Shown: positions 1 through 8,172, counted from the first letter of the stretch. The stretch: DNA of 64,000 nt from Vibrionales bacterium SWAT-3 (GCA_000169995.1 AAZW01000008.1:62001-126000), one strand, 5' to 3'. Program-made: numbers and translations. The notes: generated from the sequence alone by a model not told the origin.

Positions 1-259
1 CTTCACCGAAATCCTTAATCTCTGTCCATTTATTTTGACCACAAATCATGGCTGTTATGACCACGAAAGCGACTTCCATAACAGGATAAACTTGATTGAT
101 GTGCGAACGGGTATCTTTCACTTTTTTAAGTTGCTCAATGATAATCATGTGCGAATTTCTCATGTTTTTTTACTTCATGATCAGATCGTGATTATCTAAA
201 AAAGTTCCCTGTAAAATAAATCCATTATTTTCAATGGTTAAAGTTCGATCCCGCCCTTT
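1..259 (-). mobile_element. ISAs1-family insertion sequence, left end (copy 1, runs off window start)
   Basis: These bases are the exact reverse complement of 26825-27083, the left end and first ~54 transposase codons of the complete copy at 26825-28060. I compared them line by line and found no mismatch. The end reads GGGCGGGATCGAAC inward. AAA lies outside it on both copies and on the right end of copy 2, so the true terminus may be AAAGGGCG. The transposase start codon (complement of 164-162) reads out of the window. The element abuts an aldehyde dehydrogenase gene at a codon boundary and has cut it. Confidence 0.9.
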
Positions 260-871
260 CCTTCTCGTGTGCTGATTCATGAATCGGTATACGACAAGTT
301 TATTGCGAAAGTGGTCGAGCGTGCTCAAACCATCAAGCAAGGCAACCCGCTAGATACAGACACTCAGGTTGGCGCACAAGCCTCTCAAGAGCAGTTCGAT
401 AAGATTCTTAGCTACCTAGAGATTGGCCGTCAAGAGGGCGCGAAAGTGCTGACTGGCGGTGAGATTTCACAGCAGCCAGACGATCTGGGTAATGGTTACT
501 ACATTCAACCGACCATGCTCGAAGGCAACAATAAGATGCGTGTCTTCCAAGAAGAGATCTTTGGTCCAGTTATCGCGGTCACTACCTTTAAAGATGAAGC
601 AGAAGCGCTAGAGATTGCCAATGATACCGAATATGGCTTGGGTGCAGGTGTATGGACGCGTGATGCCAACCTTGCGTACCGCATGGGACGTAATATCGAA
701 GCGGGCCGTATCTGGGTTAACTGTTACCATGCTTACCCAGCACATGCAGCGTTTGGTGGATATAAGAAATCAGGCATAGGTCGTGAGACACATAAGATGA
801 TGCTCGATCACTACCAGAATACCAAGAACTTGCTAATTAGCTACGATACCAATCCGCTAGGCTTTTTCTGA
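260..871 (+). pseudogene. aldB: aldehyde dehydrogenase (AldB-like), 5'-truncated by IS
   Basis: The reading frame continues without interruption from the IS junction: codons CCT TCT CGT GTG at 260-271 encode the PSRVL segment that in the family follows the catalytic Cys. About 203 C-terminal residues remain of a normal ~500. The retained part resembles E. coli AldB closely: FQEEIFGPV (conserved Glu-Phe of the NAD site), [22 protein letters not shown], and the C-terminal NPLGFF. The NAD-binding domain, catalytic Cys and general-base Glu are all missing, so no activity is expected. A GTG at 269 could start a fragment, but there is no convincing ribosome site. A terminator follows the stop. Confidence 0.9.
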
Positions 872-913
872 TTACACAAAAATGGACTCAGGGGACTATT
901 TGGACTCAATACA

Positions 914-938
914 AAGCGCCGTATCAACGGCGCTTTTT
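914..938 (+). terminator. Rho-independent terminator after aldB remnant
   Basis: Stem GCGCCGT / ACGGCGC with an ATCA loop is followed by TTTTT. It lies 43 bases after the aldB stop. Confidence 0.8.
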
Positions 939-965
939 CCCATTTTATTGCCCCGTTCCTTAATG

Positions 966-1856
966 CTATGACTCACTTTTTTGTAGTGTAATCGAGTCGA
1001 GTTCACCTAAATGTTTTACAAACAATTCGAGTAGTTTGGGCTGTCTAGGGTGGTATGCACTCAGTAGTACCATCTTCCGGTTGTATTTCTTGTTGGTTAT
1101 TGGTGTGATGGTGATGTGTTCATCAAAGAGTTCCAAGCCTGGCCAGACTGGAACAATTGATACTCCAACCTCTTCCACCACCAGTTGAGCAATCGCCTCA
1201 AGGGAATCCAGGTCAAAAATGGTATTTTTAGTCATCCCTGTGTCGTTCATGAATCGTTCAGACATCTGCCCGCCCCAACAGGTAGGGTCATATCTAATAT
1301 AAGCGTTGTTATCGAGTATACTTGCAATAGAGCCTTGAATCGTTTTGTTATGAATTAACGCAAGAGGCTCATTTCTCAGTTCTCTACATCGCAATGTTTT
1401 TGGAATGACAGAGGGAGGGGCAACGATAATCGCTGCATCAAGGTCGCCATTGATAAGGCTCCGATTTAAATCGATCGAATTCCCAGGAATGATATGAAAT
1501 TTTGCCTGTGGCGCAACTTCCCGAATGGACTTGAGAGTCGATGGGATAAACGCGGTTAATGACGTTGAGTTAGCCCCCACTCTTAACGTGCCATCTAATC
1601 CCGACCCTTGTGCAACTTCAACAAGATCACGAGTCTCCCTGATAATCGATTTTGCTTTGGGGACAACCGCCAAACAGGCATATGTGGCCTGAACAGTGCT
1701 TCCAGCTCGTCTAAACAGCTTACAATTAAACTCGCCCTCTAACGCTTGAATCCTTTGACTGATGGCTGCCGGTGTTATGCCTTGGGCACGAGCTGCAGCG
1801 GCTATTGACCCTTCCTCTACGACTGCGACAAGGCTTTCAAGAAATCGAGTGTCCAT
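966..1856 (-). CDS. LysR-family transcriptional regulator
   Basis: This 296-residue protein has usual LysR length. Residues 1-60 form the winged helix-turn-helix (FLESLVAVVEEGSIAAAARA, then AISQRIQALE), and residues ~90-290 form the periplasmic-binding-like effector domain. The substitution of AISQRI at the recognition helix resembles the ArgP/LysG branch, whose members commonly control a divergent LysE exporter. The lysE-type gene is divergent here (117-base gap), so the likely job is activating that exporter in response to an amino acid or related effector. The effector itself cannot be read from the sequence. A 7-1-7 palindrome lies just upstream of its own start codon. Confidence 0.85.
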   Translation of the reverse strand: MDTRFLESLVAVVEEGSIAAAARAQGITPAAISQRIQALEGEFNCKLFRRAGSTVQATYACLAVVPKAKSIIRETRDLVEVAQGSGLDGTLRVGANSTSLTAFIPSTLKSIREVAPQAKFHIIPGNSIDLNRSLINGDLDAAIIVAPPSVIPKTLRCRELRNEPLALIHNKTIQGSIASILDNNAYIRYDPTCWGGQMSERFMNDTGMTKNTIFDLDSLEAIAQLVVEEVGVSIVPVWPGLELFDEHITITPITNKKYNRKMVLLSAYHPRQPKLLELFVKHLGELDSITLQKSES

Positions 1857-1880
1857 AGGTTTCCTTACGAATGAATATAA

Positions 1881-1895
1881 AAAAACTTAGTTTTT
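1881..1895. promoter_or_regulatory. Palindrome in lysR-lysE intergenic region
   Basis: AAAAACT-T-AGTTTTT is a perfect 7-1-7 inverted repeat, 24 bases upstream of the lysR start and 78 bases upstream of lysE. Position and symmetry fit a LysR-type autoregulatory site, but AT-rich palindromes arise easily by chance. Confidence 0.4.
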
Positions 1896-1973
1896 CTATT
1901 TTTATGTGGTGAGTAAACTAGCTACAACGACGACTTAAGTCTAGAGTCGATGTCATTTTAAAAGGGATCTTAA

Positions 1974-2597
1974 ATGAATTTTGATTTGTGGTTTGCGTTT
2001 TTGATGGCGTGCATTGTTTTAGCTGTTTCTCCTGGTGCAGGGGCCGTGAATATGATGTCAATAACAATGAAATACGGCTTTCGCCGAAGCTTGATTTCAA
2101 ACATTGGGTTACAAGTTGGGAATATGTTCAATATTGCGATAGTTGGTGTTGGGCTTGGTGCTGTTCTTGCCCAATCGGAGGTTGCGTTTATTGCTATAAA
2201 GTGGGTCGGGGTATTCTACTTAATTTATTTAGGCATCAAGAAGTTTACCGAGACGGTGGATAATACAGATTACAAAGGACACCAGCAGAAAGTAAGTGGC
2301 TTGAAAATGTTTTGTCAGTCAGTGATTGTCAACGTTACCAATCCTAAAAGTATTGTTTTCCTTGTTGCTCTTTTGCCCCAGTTTATTGTGTCAAGCAGTC
2401 CCCATGTAGAGCAGATACTAGTGCTAGGCAGTACTTTACTTACCGTCGATATGCTTGTGATGTGTGCTTATGCATTATTAGCTAGTCGGTTGAGCGGATT
2501 GGTTAAGAATCGCCGTCATATGATTGTGCAAAACCGTATTTTCGGCAGTGTATTTATTGGTACAGGCAGTTTATTAGCGATGGCTGGACGAAGCTAA
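1974..2597 (+). CDS. LysE/RhtB-family amino-acid exporter
   Basis: The protein has 207 residues, typical of the family, with about six hydrophobic segments. The N-terminal signature is present: a first helix followed by VSPGAGAVNMMSITMKYGF, matching the SPGP.....S...G pattern of LysE/RhtB exporters. NPKSIVFLVALLPQFI in the middle is the second family signature. It should export an amino acid or analogue across the inner membrane. It is divergent from a LysR regulator. The stop codon is followed at once by the relic of an unrelated aldehyde dehydrogenase, so the gene has probably been placed by a rearrangement. Confidence 0.88.
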   Translation: MNFDLWFAFLMACIVLAVSPGAGAVNMMSITMKYGFRRSLISNIGLQVGNMFNIAIVGVGLGAVLAQSEVAFIAIKWVGVFYLIYLGIKKFTETVDNTDYKGHQQKVSGLKMFCQSVIVNVTNPKSIVFLVALLPQFIVSSSPHVEQILVLGSTLLTVDMLVMCAYALLASRLSGLVKNRRHMIVQNRIFGSVFIGTGSLLAMAGRS

Positions 2598-2687
2598 TAC
2601 GCGTTTGCTGGTTACAAGAAGTCAGGCATTGAGTGTGAGAGCCACAAGATGGTGCTCGAGCATTGGCAAAACGCCAAGTTCTTATGA
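2598..2687 (+). pseudogene. vestige of an aldehyde dehydrogenase C-terminus
   Basis: Reading from 2601 the frame gives AFAGYKKSGIECESHKMV and then LEHWQNAKFL, stop. This aligns with the C-terminal motif of the IS-truncated aldB at 260-871 ([19 protein letters not shown]...HYQNTKN). Two conserved residues of GIGRE are replaced (GIECE). The 29 codons lie directly after the lysE stop with no start of their own. They are too diverged in DNA (about two thirds identity by eye) to be a recent copy of aldB, so this is the 3' tail of a second dehydrogenase gene whose body was lost. Confidence 0.75.
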
Positions 2688-2701
2688 GCTTGGCGTTTTT
2701 T
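2670..2701 (+). terminator. Terminator embedded in the ALDH vestige
   Basis: AACGCCAAG / CTTGGCGTT stem with a 10-base loop and a T6 tail. The left arm encodes the last residues of the dehydrogenase relic. It now presumably terminates lysE transcription. Confidence 0.8.
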
Positions 2702-2749
2702 AGTGTTTGTAAGGGGAGGGGGGGGGAAGTAAGTCGAACGCGCTCGGAC

Positions 2750-3496
2750 TTATTCTTCGGCGATAAAGCTATTCGCGATCTGCGCTTCTTGCTTAATCAT
2801 AAGTTGGTGTGCTGTCAGCATGTGTTGCTGCATGATTTGTTTCGCTTTTACTGCGTCACTTTTGCTCAGCGCTTGCACAAGGTCGCGTTGGCTTTGCACA
2901 CCGGTACGCCACAGTTTGTGGTTTCCTGGTTCGTAAAGCTTGTGATAAATCGTCAGCTCAGTGAGCATTTGCGCGGTAAAACGTACCACAAACTTTAATA
3001 ACTCATTATCTGAATAGCTCGCCAATAAGCTGTGGAACTCTAGCGATGCGATGTGGTGTTCGCGCTCTTGATAAATATCTTCAGGCGGCGTTTGATACTT
3101 GTCGATTTGGTCGCTCAGTGCCTGCAGTTGCGACTCGCTTAGTCTCCCCGCGAGGGAAGCCGCAATCTCCGGCTCAAGCGACAAACGCATTTGGTATAAA
3201 TCTGATATCGAAGTATTCTTAAAAAACAGGTAGTTACTTAAGAGTGACTGCGCTTTATTTTCGCTCATCTCACTCACGAACACACCGCCATTCGGGCCGG
3301 TTTTGGTCGACAAAATGCCTTGCGCTTCCAAGATTCGCATACTTTCACGAACCGTTCCTTTTGAAGCGTCAAACTTTTCCATAACCTCAAGCTCGTTTGG
3401 TAAACGATCTCCAGGCTGAAGTGCTTGTTCGACGATCCAGTTCTTGATCGATTCTGCTAATTCTTGTGTTCTACGTCTCTTCGCGCTTTTTGCCAC
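2750..3496 (-). CDS. GntR-family regulator, FadR subfamily
   Basis: The protein has 248 residues. Residues ~10-75 are a GntR winged helix (IKNWIVEQALQPGDRLPNE, then FDASKGTVRESMRILEAQG). Residues ~85-235 are an all-helical FCD ligand-binding domain with spaced His/Asp residues, including HHIASLEFHSLLA, which normally bind a metal and an organic acid. It is divergent from the M20 / YfcC / DUF1028 operon and almost certainly controls it, most likely as a repressor released by the substrate. Two identical perfect palindromes in the intergenic region are the obvious operators. Confidence 0.9.
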   Translation of the reverse strand: MAKSAKRRRTQELAESIKNWIVEQALQPGDRLPNELEVMEKFDASKGTVRESMRILEAQGILSTKTGPNGGVFVSEMSENKAQSLLSNYLFFKNTSISDLYQMRLSLEPEIAASLAGRLSESQLQALSDQIDKYQTPPEDIYQEREHHIASLEFHSLLASYSDNELLKFVVRFTAQMLTELTIYHKLYEPGNHKLWRTGVQSQRDLVQALSKSDAVKAKQIMQQHMLTAHQLMIKQEAQIANSFIAEE

Positions 3497-3583
3497 ATTA
3501 TCCTCGCTGGGGTGTTATCCGTACCTATTGAATTCTGACGGAATTCCTCTGAATGTCACCTGTTTTCTTGCCCTAAAAACCTC

Positions 3584-3621
3584 GGAAAAATCGGAGTGTT
3601 GAGTTATGAAACACTCCGATT
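3584..3621 (-). terminator. Hairpin with U-tail in the gntR leader (possible attenuator)
   Basis: A perfect 12-base inverted repeat (3589-3600 and 3610-3621, AATCGGAGTGTT) encloses a 9-base loop. On the minus strand it is followed by TTTTT. It lies about 90 bases upstream of the gntR start, so it could stop or regulate transcription into gntR, or terminate an unrecognised short transcript. Confidence 0.45.
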
Positions 3622-3650
3622 ATTGATCGAATCTTAGTCACAAAATATTT

Positions 3651-3696
3651 ATTTATCATGATAAATAGCTTTTATTTGATATTTATCATGATAAAT
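3651..3696. promoter_or_regulatory. Twin identical operators for the GntR regulator
   Basis: The 16-base perfect palindrome ATTTATCATGATAAAT occurs at 3651-3666 and again at 3681-3696, spaced exactly 30 bases (about three helical turns). They lie 38 bases upstream of the amidohydrolase start. A related half-site, TACATGATCA, follows at ~3708. The arrangement is typical of cooperative dimer binding by a GntR repressor overlapping the operon promoter. Confidence 0.75.
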
Positions 3697-3733
3697 TGCC
3701 TGGGTGTACATGATCAGAATGGAATGATTTTAG

Positions 3734-4987
3734 ATGGGTAAATTCGAAGAAACCGCCAGCTTAACGTGGGAATGGCTAGAGTCTATTGCTCAATGCAGCC
3801 AAACATCCGATCCTGATAAAGAAGGGGTTACGCGTTTATGTGCGTCTCAAGAGCATGAAGAGGCAAACCGAAAGCTGCATGACTGGATGACAATGTCTGG
3901 TATGGAAGTTCGAATGGACAACGCGGCAAACTTAATTGGTCGTTACCCAAGTGCTAATCCAGATGCTAAGACACTGATCTTTGGATCACACCAAGATACG
4001 GTGCCTAATGGGGGTAAATATGATGGGATCTTGGGCGTAATACTGCCAATTGCATTGGTTAATTACTTTCACAACAACCAGTTAGAGTTCCCGTTTCATA
4101 TCGATGTGATTGCTTTTAGTGACGAAGAGGGCACGCGCTTTCAATCGACACTTTTAGGCTCAAAAGCGATTTCAGGCATCTTCGACCCTGCGATGTTGAC
4201 GGCAGAGGACGCAAACGGCGTAAGCATGCGAGATGCTTTGGTGTCTTTTGGTTGTAATCCAGACCTCATTAGCGAAGACGCTTATGAGAAAGAAGATGTG
4301 CTTGGTTTTGTTGAACTGCACATTGAGCAAGGCCCGCAGTTAGAGCAAGCCAACCTGCCTATAGGGGTAGTGACGGCAATGACTGGGATTGAGCGCCATA
4401 CCTTGTCGATCATTGGTAAAGCGAGCCATGCGGGCACAGTACCAATGAACCTACGCCAAGATGCCTTGGTAGGTGCAGCTCAAGTGATCCACATGTTTGA
4501 TCAGCTTTGTAAGCGAGAAGAAGACTTAGTTGGTGTTGTAGGCAAAATTGCTAACTACCCGAATGGCGTTAACGTTATCCCTCAACAAACAGACATTACC
4601 ATTGAGCTTCGTTCGCCAAATGATGCCTCTCGTATTGAAGCGCGAGAAGAGATGTTGGCGGAAATTGAAAGCATGATGAATCAATACAACCTGGCTTACC
4701 GTCATGAACAGACTTATGAGCAATCAGCTGTGACCTGTGCTGATTCTTTGTCGTCAGTGTTAAGTAACGCGGTAAGTTTGTCGGGTATCACACCGAAACA
4801 CCTATATAGCGGTGCAGGCCATGACGGCTTGGCAGTGAGTAAGCTTACCGATATTGCAATGCTATTTATGCGTTGTACTGATGGGATTAGCCACCACCCA
4901 GACGAAGCCATTCTTCAGCAAGATTTGGTTGCTGCAGTCGAAGTGTTAAACCACTTCTGTCTATTGATGAAAGCAGAGCAAGAATAA
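3734..4987 (+). CDS. M20-family amidohydrolase (N-carbamoyl-amino-acid hydrolase / allantoate amidohydrolase type)
   Basis: The protein has 417 residues, full length for the HyuC/AllC family. Metal-site motifs appear in order: FGSHQDTVPNGGKYDG (first His and bridging Asp), FSDEEGTRF (Glu pair), ELHIEQGPQLE (His), and SGAGHDG near the end. The lid/dimerisation domain carries HAGTVPMNLRQDA. Enzymes of this family hydrolyse the C-N bond of N-carbamoyl amino acids, ureidoglycolate or allantoate in the cytosol. No other purine or hydantoin genes are nearby, so the substrate is undetermined. It is first gene of an operon with a YfcC carrier and a DUF1028 protein, under the divergent GntR regulator. 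Confidence 0.87.
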   Translation: MGKFEETASLTWEWLESIAQCSQTSDPDKEGVTRLCASQEHEEANRKLHDWMTMSGMEVRMDNAANLIGRYPSANPDAKTLIFGSHQDTVPNGGKYDGILGVILPIALVNYFHNNQLEFPFHIDVIAFSDEEGTRFQSTLLGSKAISGIFDPAMLTAEDANGVSMRDALVSFGCNPDLISEDAYEKEDVLGFVELHIEQGPQLEQANLPIGVVTAMTGIERHTLSIIGKASHAGTVPMNLRQDALVGAAQVIHMFDQLCKREEDLVGVVGKIANYPNGVNVIPQQTDITIELRSPNDASRIEAREEMLAEIESMMNQYNLAYRHEQTYEQSAVTCADSLSSVLSNAVSLSGITPKHLYSGAGHDGLAVSKLTDIAMLFMRCTDGISHHPDEAILQQDLVAAVEVLNHFCLLMKAEQE

Positions 4988-5108
4988 ACGATTCGAGATT
5001 TTAGTAGCAGCCTTTAACGGTATCTGAACAAAGTTCTGGTTATTGCCTGCTACAAATACCACAGAGCGCAGCTCTCAGGCGCTCCCTATACTAAGGAGAT
5101 ATTTGGTT

Positions 5109-6500
5109 ATGGATATGACAGAGAAAATGGAAACAGCAGAGAAGAGGGCGTGGTATAAAAACGTACCAGACCCGATGGTTCTTATCTTTTTTATACTGGT
5201 AGCCACTTACCTTCTTACTTTTATCGTGCCGGCTGGTGAGTTTGAGCGCGTTGTCGTTGATGGCAGAACAACGGTTGTTGCTGATTCATTTACTTATATT
5301 GAAGGTGTTCCAGCGGTACATTTCTTCGATATCTTCGTCTCTATCCCTAAAGGATTGATTAGCGCAGCACCTTACTTGTTTATTGTGTTTATCGCGGGCG
5401 GTCTATTCCATATTTTGCAACGCACAGGCGCATTAGAAAATGCCATTGGTGTGGCTGTAAACAAAGCTGGAATTAAAAACCGTAACCTAATCATTACGAT
5501 AGGAACGTTCATCTATGGTTTCTTTGGTGTAGCGGTTGGCTTTGAAAACAACATCGCCTTAGTGCCAGTTGCGGTCCTGATTTCTGCGGCAGTTGGATAC
5601 TCGAGCTTAGTTGGCACAGTGATGGCAGTAGGTGGTATCGGCGTGGGTTTTGCTCTGTCACCGATTAACCCGTACACGGTTGGTGTTGCACAAGGTATCG
5701 CGGAGCTTCCAATCTTCTCTGGTGCTTGGTTACGTACTGTTATGGTGCTTTCTTCTTTGGCATTACTGTCTTACTACATTTGTTCTCGTGTCACTAAAAT
5801 GGAGTTCAAAGAGCCGGAGACAGCTGGTGGCCTGAGCAAAGACATCTCTGAATACCAACTCAATAAGAAAGACAAAATGACCTTGGGCGTTTTTCTTATT
5901 GGCTTAGGTATCATGCTTTACGGAGTGTTCGCTAACGGTTGGTACATCAACGAGATCGCGGGTCTTTTCTTATTGATGGCGATTGCGATTGGTATCGTGA
6001 ACGGCTTGGGTGCAAACGCTATTGTGAAGCAGATGATGGAAGGTGCGTCGGGCGTTACCTCTGGCGCATTGGTAATCGGTGTTGCTGCCTCTATTCAAGT
6101 GATCCTTAACCAAGCGTCAATTATCGATACCATCGTTAACGCACTGAGTTCATTGATTCAAGATATGCCAATCGCGTTAGCTGCCATTGTGGCGAGTGTG
6201 GTTCAAGGCATCATCAACTTATTCATTCCTGGTGGTTCTGGTCAGGCAATGGTGACCATGCCAATCATGATCCCGGTTGCTGACTTAGCAGGTATGAGTC
6301 GCCAGCTGATGGTTACTGCATTCCAAGTAGGCGATGGCCTAACAAACCTTATTGTGCCAACCTCTGGCGGCACGCTAGCGATGCTTGCGCTGGGTCGAGT
6401 CTCTTATGAGCAGTGGTTGAAAGCGATTGTGCCATTTATGTTGGTGGTATATGCCCTATGTTGGGTGGCGCTGTTCATTGGACAAATGATTGGTTACTAG
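5109..6500 (+). CDS. YfcC-family inner-membrane carrier
   Basis: I place the start at 5109 because AAGGAGAT lies 8 bases upstream. An in-frame TTG at 5043 has no ribosome site. The resulting 463 residues include about 12 hydrophobic segments. It belongs to the YfcC / anaerobic C4-dicarboxylate carrier-like family (ArcD-DcuC superfamily), with FGVAVGFENNIALVPVAV and NLFIPGGSGQAMVTMPIM as likely substrate-path hairpins. Members move amino acids, peptides or organic acids. In this operon it probably imports the substrate of the upstream amidohydrolase. The transported compound is not known. Confidence 0.82.
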   Translation: MDMTEKMETAEKRAWYKNVPDPMVLIFFILVATYLLTFIVPAGEFERVVVDGRTTVVADSFTYIEGVPAVHFFDIFVSIPKGLISAAPYLFIVFIAGGLFHILQRTGALENAIGVAVNKAGIKNRNLIITIGTFIYGFFGVAVGFENNIALVPVAVLISAAVGYSSLVGTVMAVGGIGVGFALSPINPYTVGVAQGIAELPIFSGAWLRTVMVLSSLALLSYYICSRVTKMEFKEPETAGGLSKDISEYQLNKKDKMTLGVFLIGLGIMLYGVFANGWYINEIAGLFLLMAIAIGIVNGLGANAIVKQMMEGASGVTSGALVIGVAASIQVILNQASIIDTIVNALSSLIQDMPIALAAIVASVVQGIINLFIPGGSGQAMVTMPIMIPVADLAGMSRQLMVTAFQVGDGLTNLIVPTSGGTLAMLALGRVSYEQWLKAIVPFMLVVYALCWVALFIGQMIGY

Positions 6501-6521
6501 TTTTTTTGGTGTTGAACATCT

Positions 6522-7223
6522 ATGACAATTTCACTTATTCACGTTAACCCAAATACCGGTTTGTCGGCTTCTATCTCTGCGACAGGAGGTGTGTCAGTCG
6601 GCGGCTATGTAAACCATAGCTGGAGAGGTGTCGGGGCGTGTGCAACTCAAGGGTTATTTACTAACCCTTGGTATGCAGACAAAGCGCGTGAGTTATTTAT
6701 TCTCGGTAAGACGGCTGATCAGGTTGTCGAGTCTTTAAAAGCAGGCGATGCCGAATATTCAAAACGCCAATGTATGGTGATGGATAAAAATGGCAACAGC
6801 GCTTTCATTCATGGGGATGACAACATCCCTTATGTTGGCGCGATTGCTTACCCTACGATTGCCGTTGCTGGGAACATGCTAGAGAGTGACAAGGTTTTAC
6901 AGGCCTTTTCAGACAGCTTTATCGCTCAAACGACGCAGAATCCAAGCTCAATCTTAGAAGATGGTGCGCCTGTTTATAGAGATAACTATGAAGCAGAGCT
7001 ACCAGAAATATTGATAACAGCATTGGAAGCCGCGTTGCGAGCGGGAGGAGACAAGCGAGGAACCTTTTCCGCATCACTCCGAGTAGAAAGCCTGACTAAA
7101 GCGCCAATTGATATTCGTGTTGATTGGGCTGATGGGTGCTTAATTGGTGAATTGCGAAAAGTGCTGGGGCGTGTTCGAGAGGCTGGCTTTCAAGATTTTC
7201 TAAACAATCTACCAAACCAGTAA
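6522..7223 (+). CDS. DUF1028 family protein (putative Ntn-type hydrolase)
   Basis: The protein has 233 residues. The N-terminal MTISLIHVNPNTGLSA and the segments SVGGYVNHSWRGVGACATQG and VGAIAYPTIAVAGNML match DUF1028, a family proposed to have an Ntn-hydrolase-like fold. The Thr/Ser near the N-terminus would need processing if it is the nucleophile, and this is not demonstrable here. The gene begins 21 bases after the carrier stop and ends the operon before a strong terminator. Genes of this family often sit beside amino-acid or peptide catabolic genes, so a role in releasing an amide or peptide product is a reasonable guess. Confidence 0.75.
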   Translation: MTISLIHVNPNTGLSASISATGGVSVGGYVNHSWRGVGACATQGLFTNPWYADKARELFILGKTADQVVESLKAGDAEYSKRQCMVMDKNGNSAFIHGDDNIPYVGAIAYPTIAVAGNMLESDKVLQAFSDSFIAQTTQNPSSILEDGAPVYRDNYEAELPEILITALEAALRAGGDKRGTFSASLRVESLTKAPIDIRVDWADGCLIGELRKVLGRVREAGFQDFLNNLPNQ

Positions 7224-7245
7224 GGATGAAGGTTTAATCGAAATA

Positions 7246-7281
7246 AAAGCCAAGTGAGATTCAAATCACTTGGCTTTTTTG
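7246..7281 (+). terminator. Terminator of the amidohydrolase operon
   Basis: AAGCCAAGTGA / TCACTTGGCTT stem of 11 base pairs, short loop, then TTTT. Confidence 0.85.
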
Positions 7282-7306
7282 TTTTCAATCACTGGGCGAC
7301 TGAGCA

Positions 7307-8044
7307 TTAGTGCTTTGAAAAGAAAATTTCTGGCTTATGAGTTGGACCTGAATTACTTTCGAGTTGAGTCAGTTCCAAACCTTGTTTGCCGACCAAAGAA
7401 GCGACCATCTGACGGTTGAACGGGTAGTTCTCAGTGCTGTTGATGAACTCTTCCACATCCACCCATTTGGCTTCTGCAATTTCATCCGTGTCTTGAATCG
7501 CAATCTCTTGAGTTTGAGCGATAAGGTGGCACACAAAGTAGAGGTTCGATTTGCCAAACTGATATGGATGGCGCGTTGCCATGCCCACCACTGAAACGAA
7601 CTTGGCTTCGATGCCCGTCTCTTCCATTGTCTCTCGAACCACAGACTCTTCAATACCCTCACCAAGTTCAATGTGGCCACCTGGTAATTTGTAGCCTGTC
7701 ATACCGTGCTCTTTTATCATCAGCACTTGGTTATGCTCATTGGTGATCAACGCACCAGCACCCAAAGTATGAGTTGGGATGAAAGGTACAAATTCGACGA
7801 TTTCGGATTTGTGGATCAGCGTTATCTCGTCTTCTAGACAATTGTGGAATACAAAGCCGAGCTCAGTCGCTACTGGGATAAGATGCGACAGTGAAATAGG
7901 TAAACTGATCCAGATAATGCCTTTGTTGTTTTGCTTGGAAAACTCGGTGATTTCGCTGAGCTCAGCGTGGAATGAGTCAGCATCGTTGGGTGCAGTCAGC
8001 GGGTCGATGATGATGCCGTTAAATTTGTCGAGCGTAAATTCCAC
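7307..8044 (-). CDS. Nudix hydrolase with NUDT6-like N-terminal domain
   Basis: The protein has 245 residues in two parts. Residues ~1-90 (FTLDKFNGIIID..., then GIIWISLPISLSHLIPVA and LGFVFHNC) match the pre-Nudix domain of animal NUDT6. Residues ~95-215 form the Nudix fold, with the complete box GGHIELGEGIEESVVRETME followed by ETG (GX5EX7REUXEEXGU is satisfied). It should hydrolyse a nucleoside-diphosphate-linked compound with Mg2+. The substrate cannot be predicted. It is monocistronic, with its own promoter region to the right. Confidence 0.85.
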   Translation of the reverse strand: MEFTLDKFNGIIIDPLTAPNDADSFHAELSEITEFSKQNNKGIIWISLPISLSHLIPVATELGFVFHNCLEDEITLIHKSEIVEFVPFIPTHTLGAGALITNEHNQVLMIKEHGMTGYKLPGGHIELGEGIEESVVRETMEETGIEAKFVSVVGMATRHPYQFGKSNLYFVCHLIAQTQEIAIQDTDEIAEAKWVDVEEFINSTENYPFNRQMVASLVGKQGLELTQLESNSGPTHKPEIFFSKH

Positions 8045-8172
8045 GGGTGATCCTTTATTGTTTTGATTTATTGAGAGCCTTTTATAGGGCGAGCTTATAA
8101 CAGATATAGAGGTTATGACACCCGAAAAGCCGGTGACATGGAGATTGCTGGAGAAAGCGGTAGGTAAGAAAC

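Noticed and set aside
2663..2998. 111-residue plus-strand frame opposite gntR
   Set aside because: It is antisense to the well-supported GntR gene, starts in the ALDH relic terminator and has no family resemblance.
5043..5108. Longer start for the YfcC carrier
   Set aside because: A TTG without a ribosome site adds a 22-residue polar stretch. The ATG at 5109 has AAGGAGAT at good spacing.
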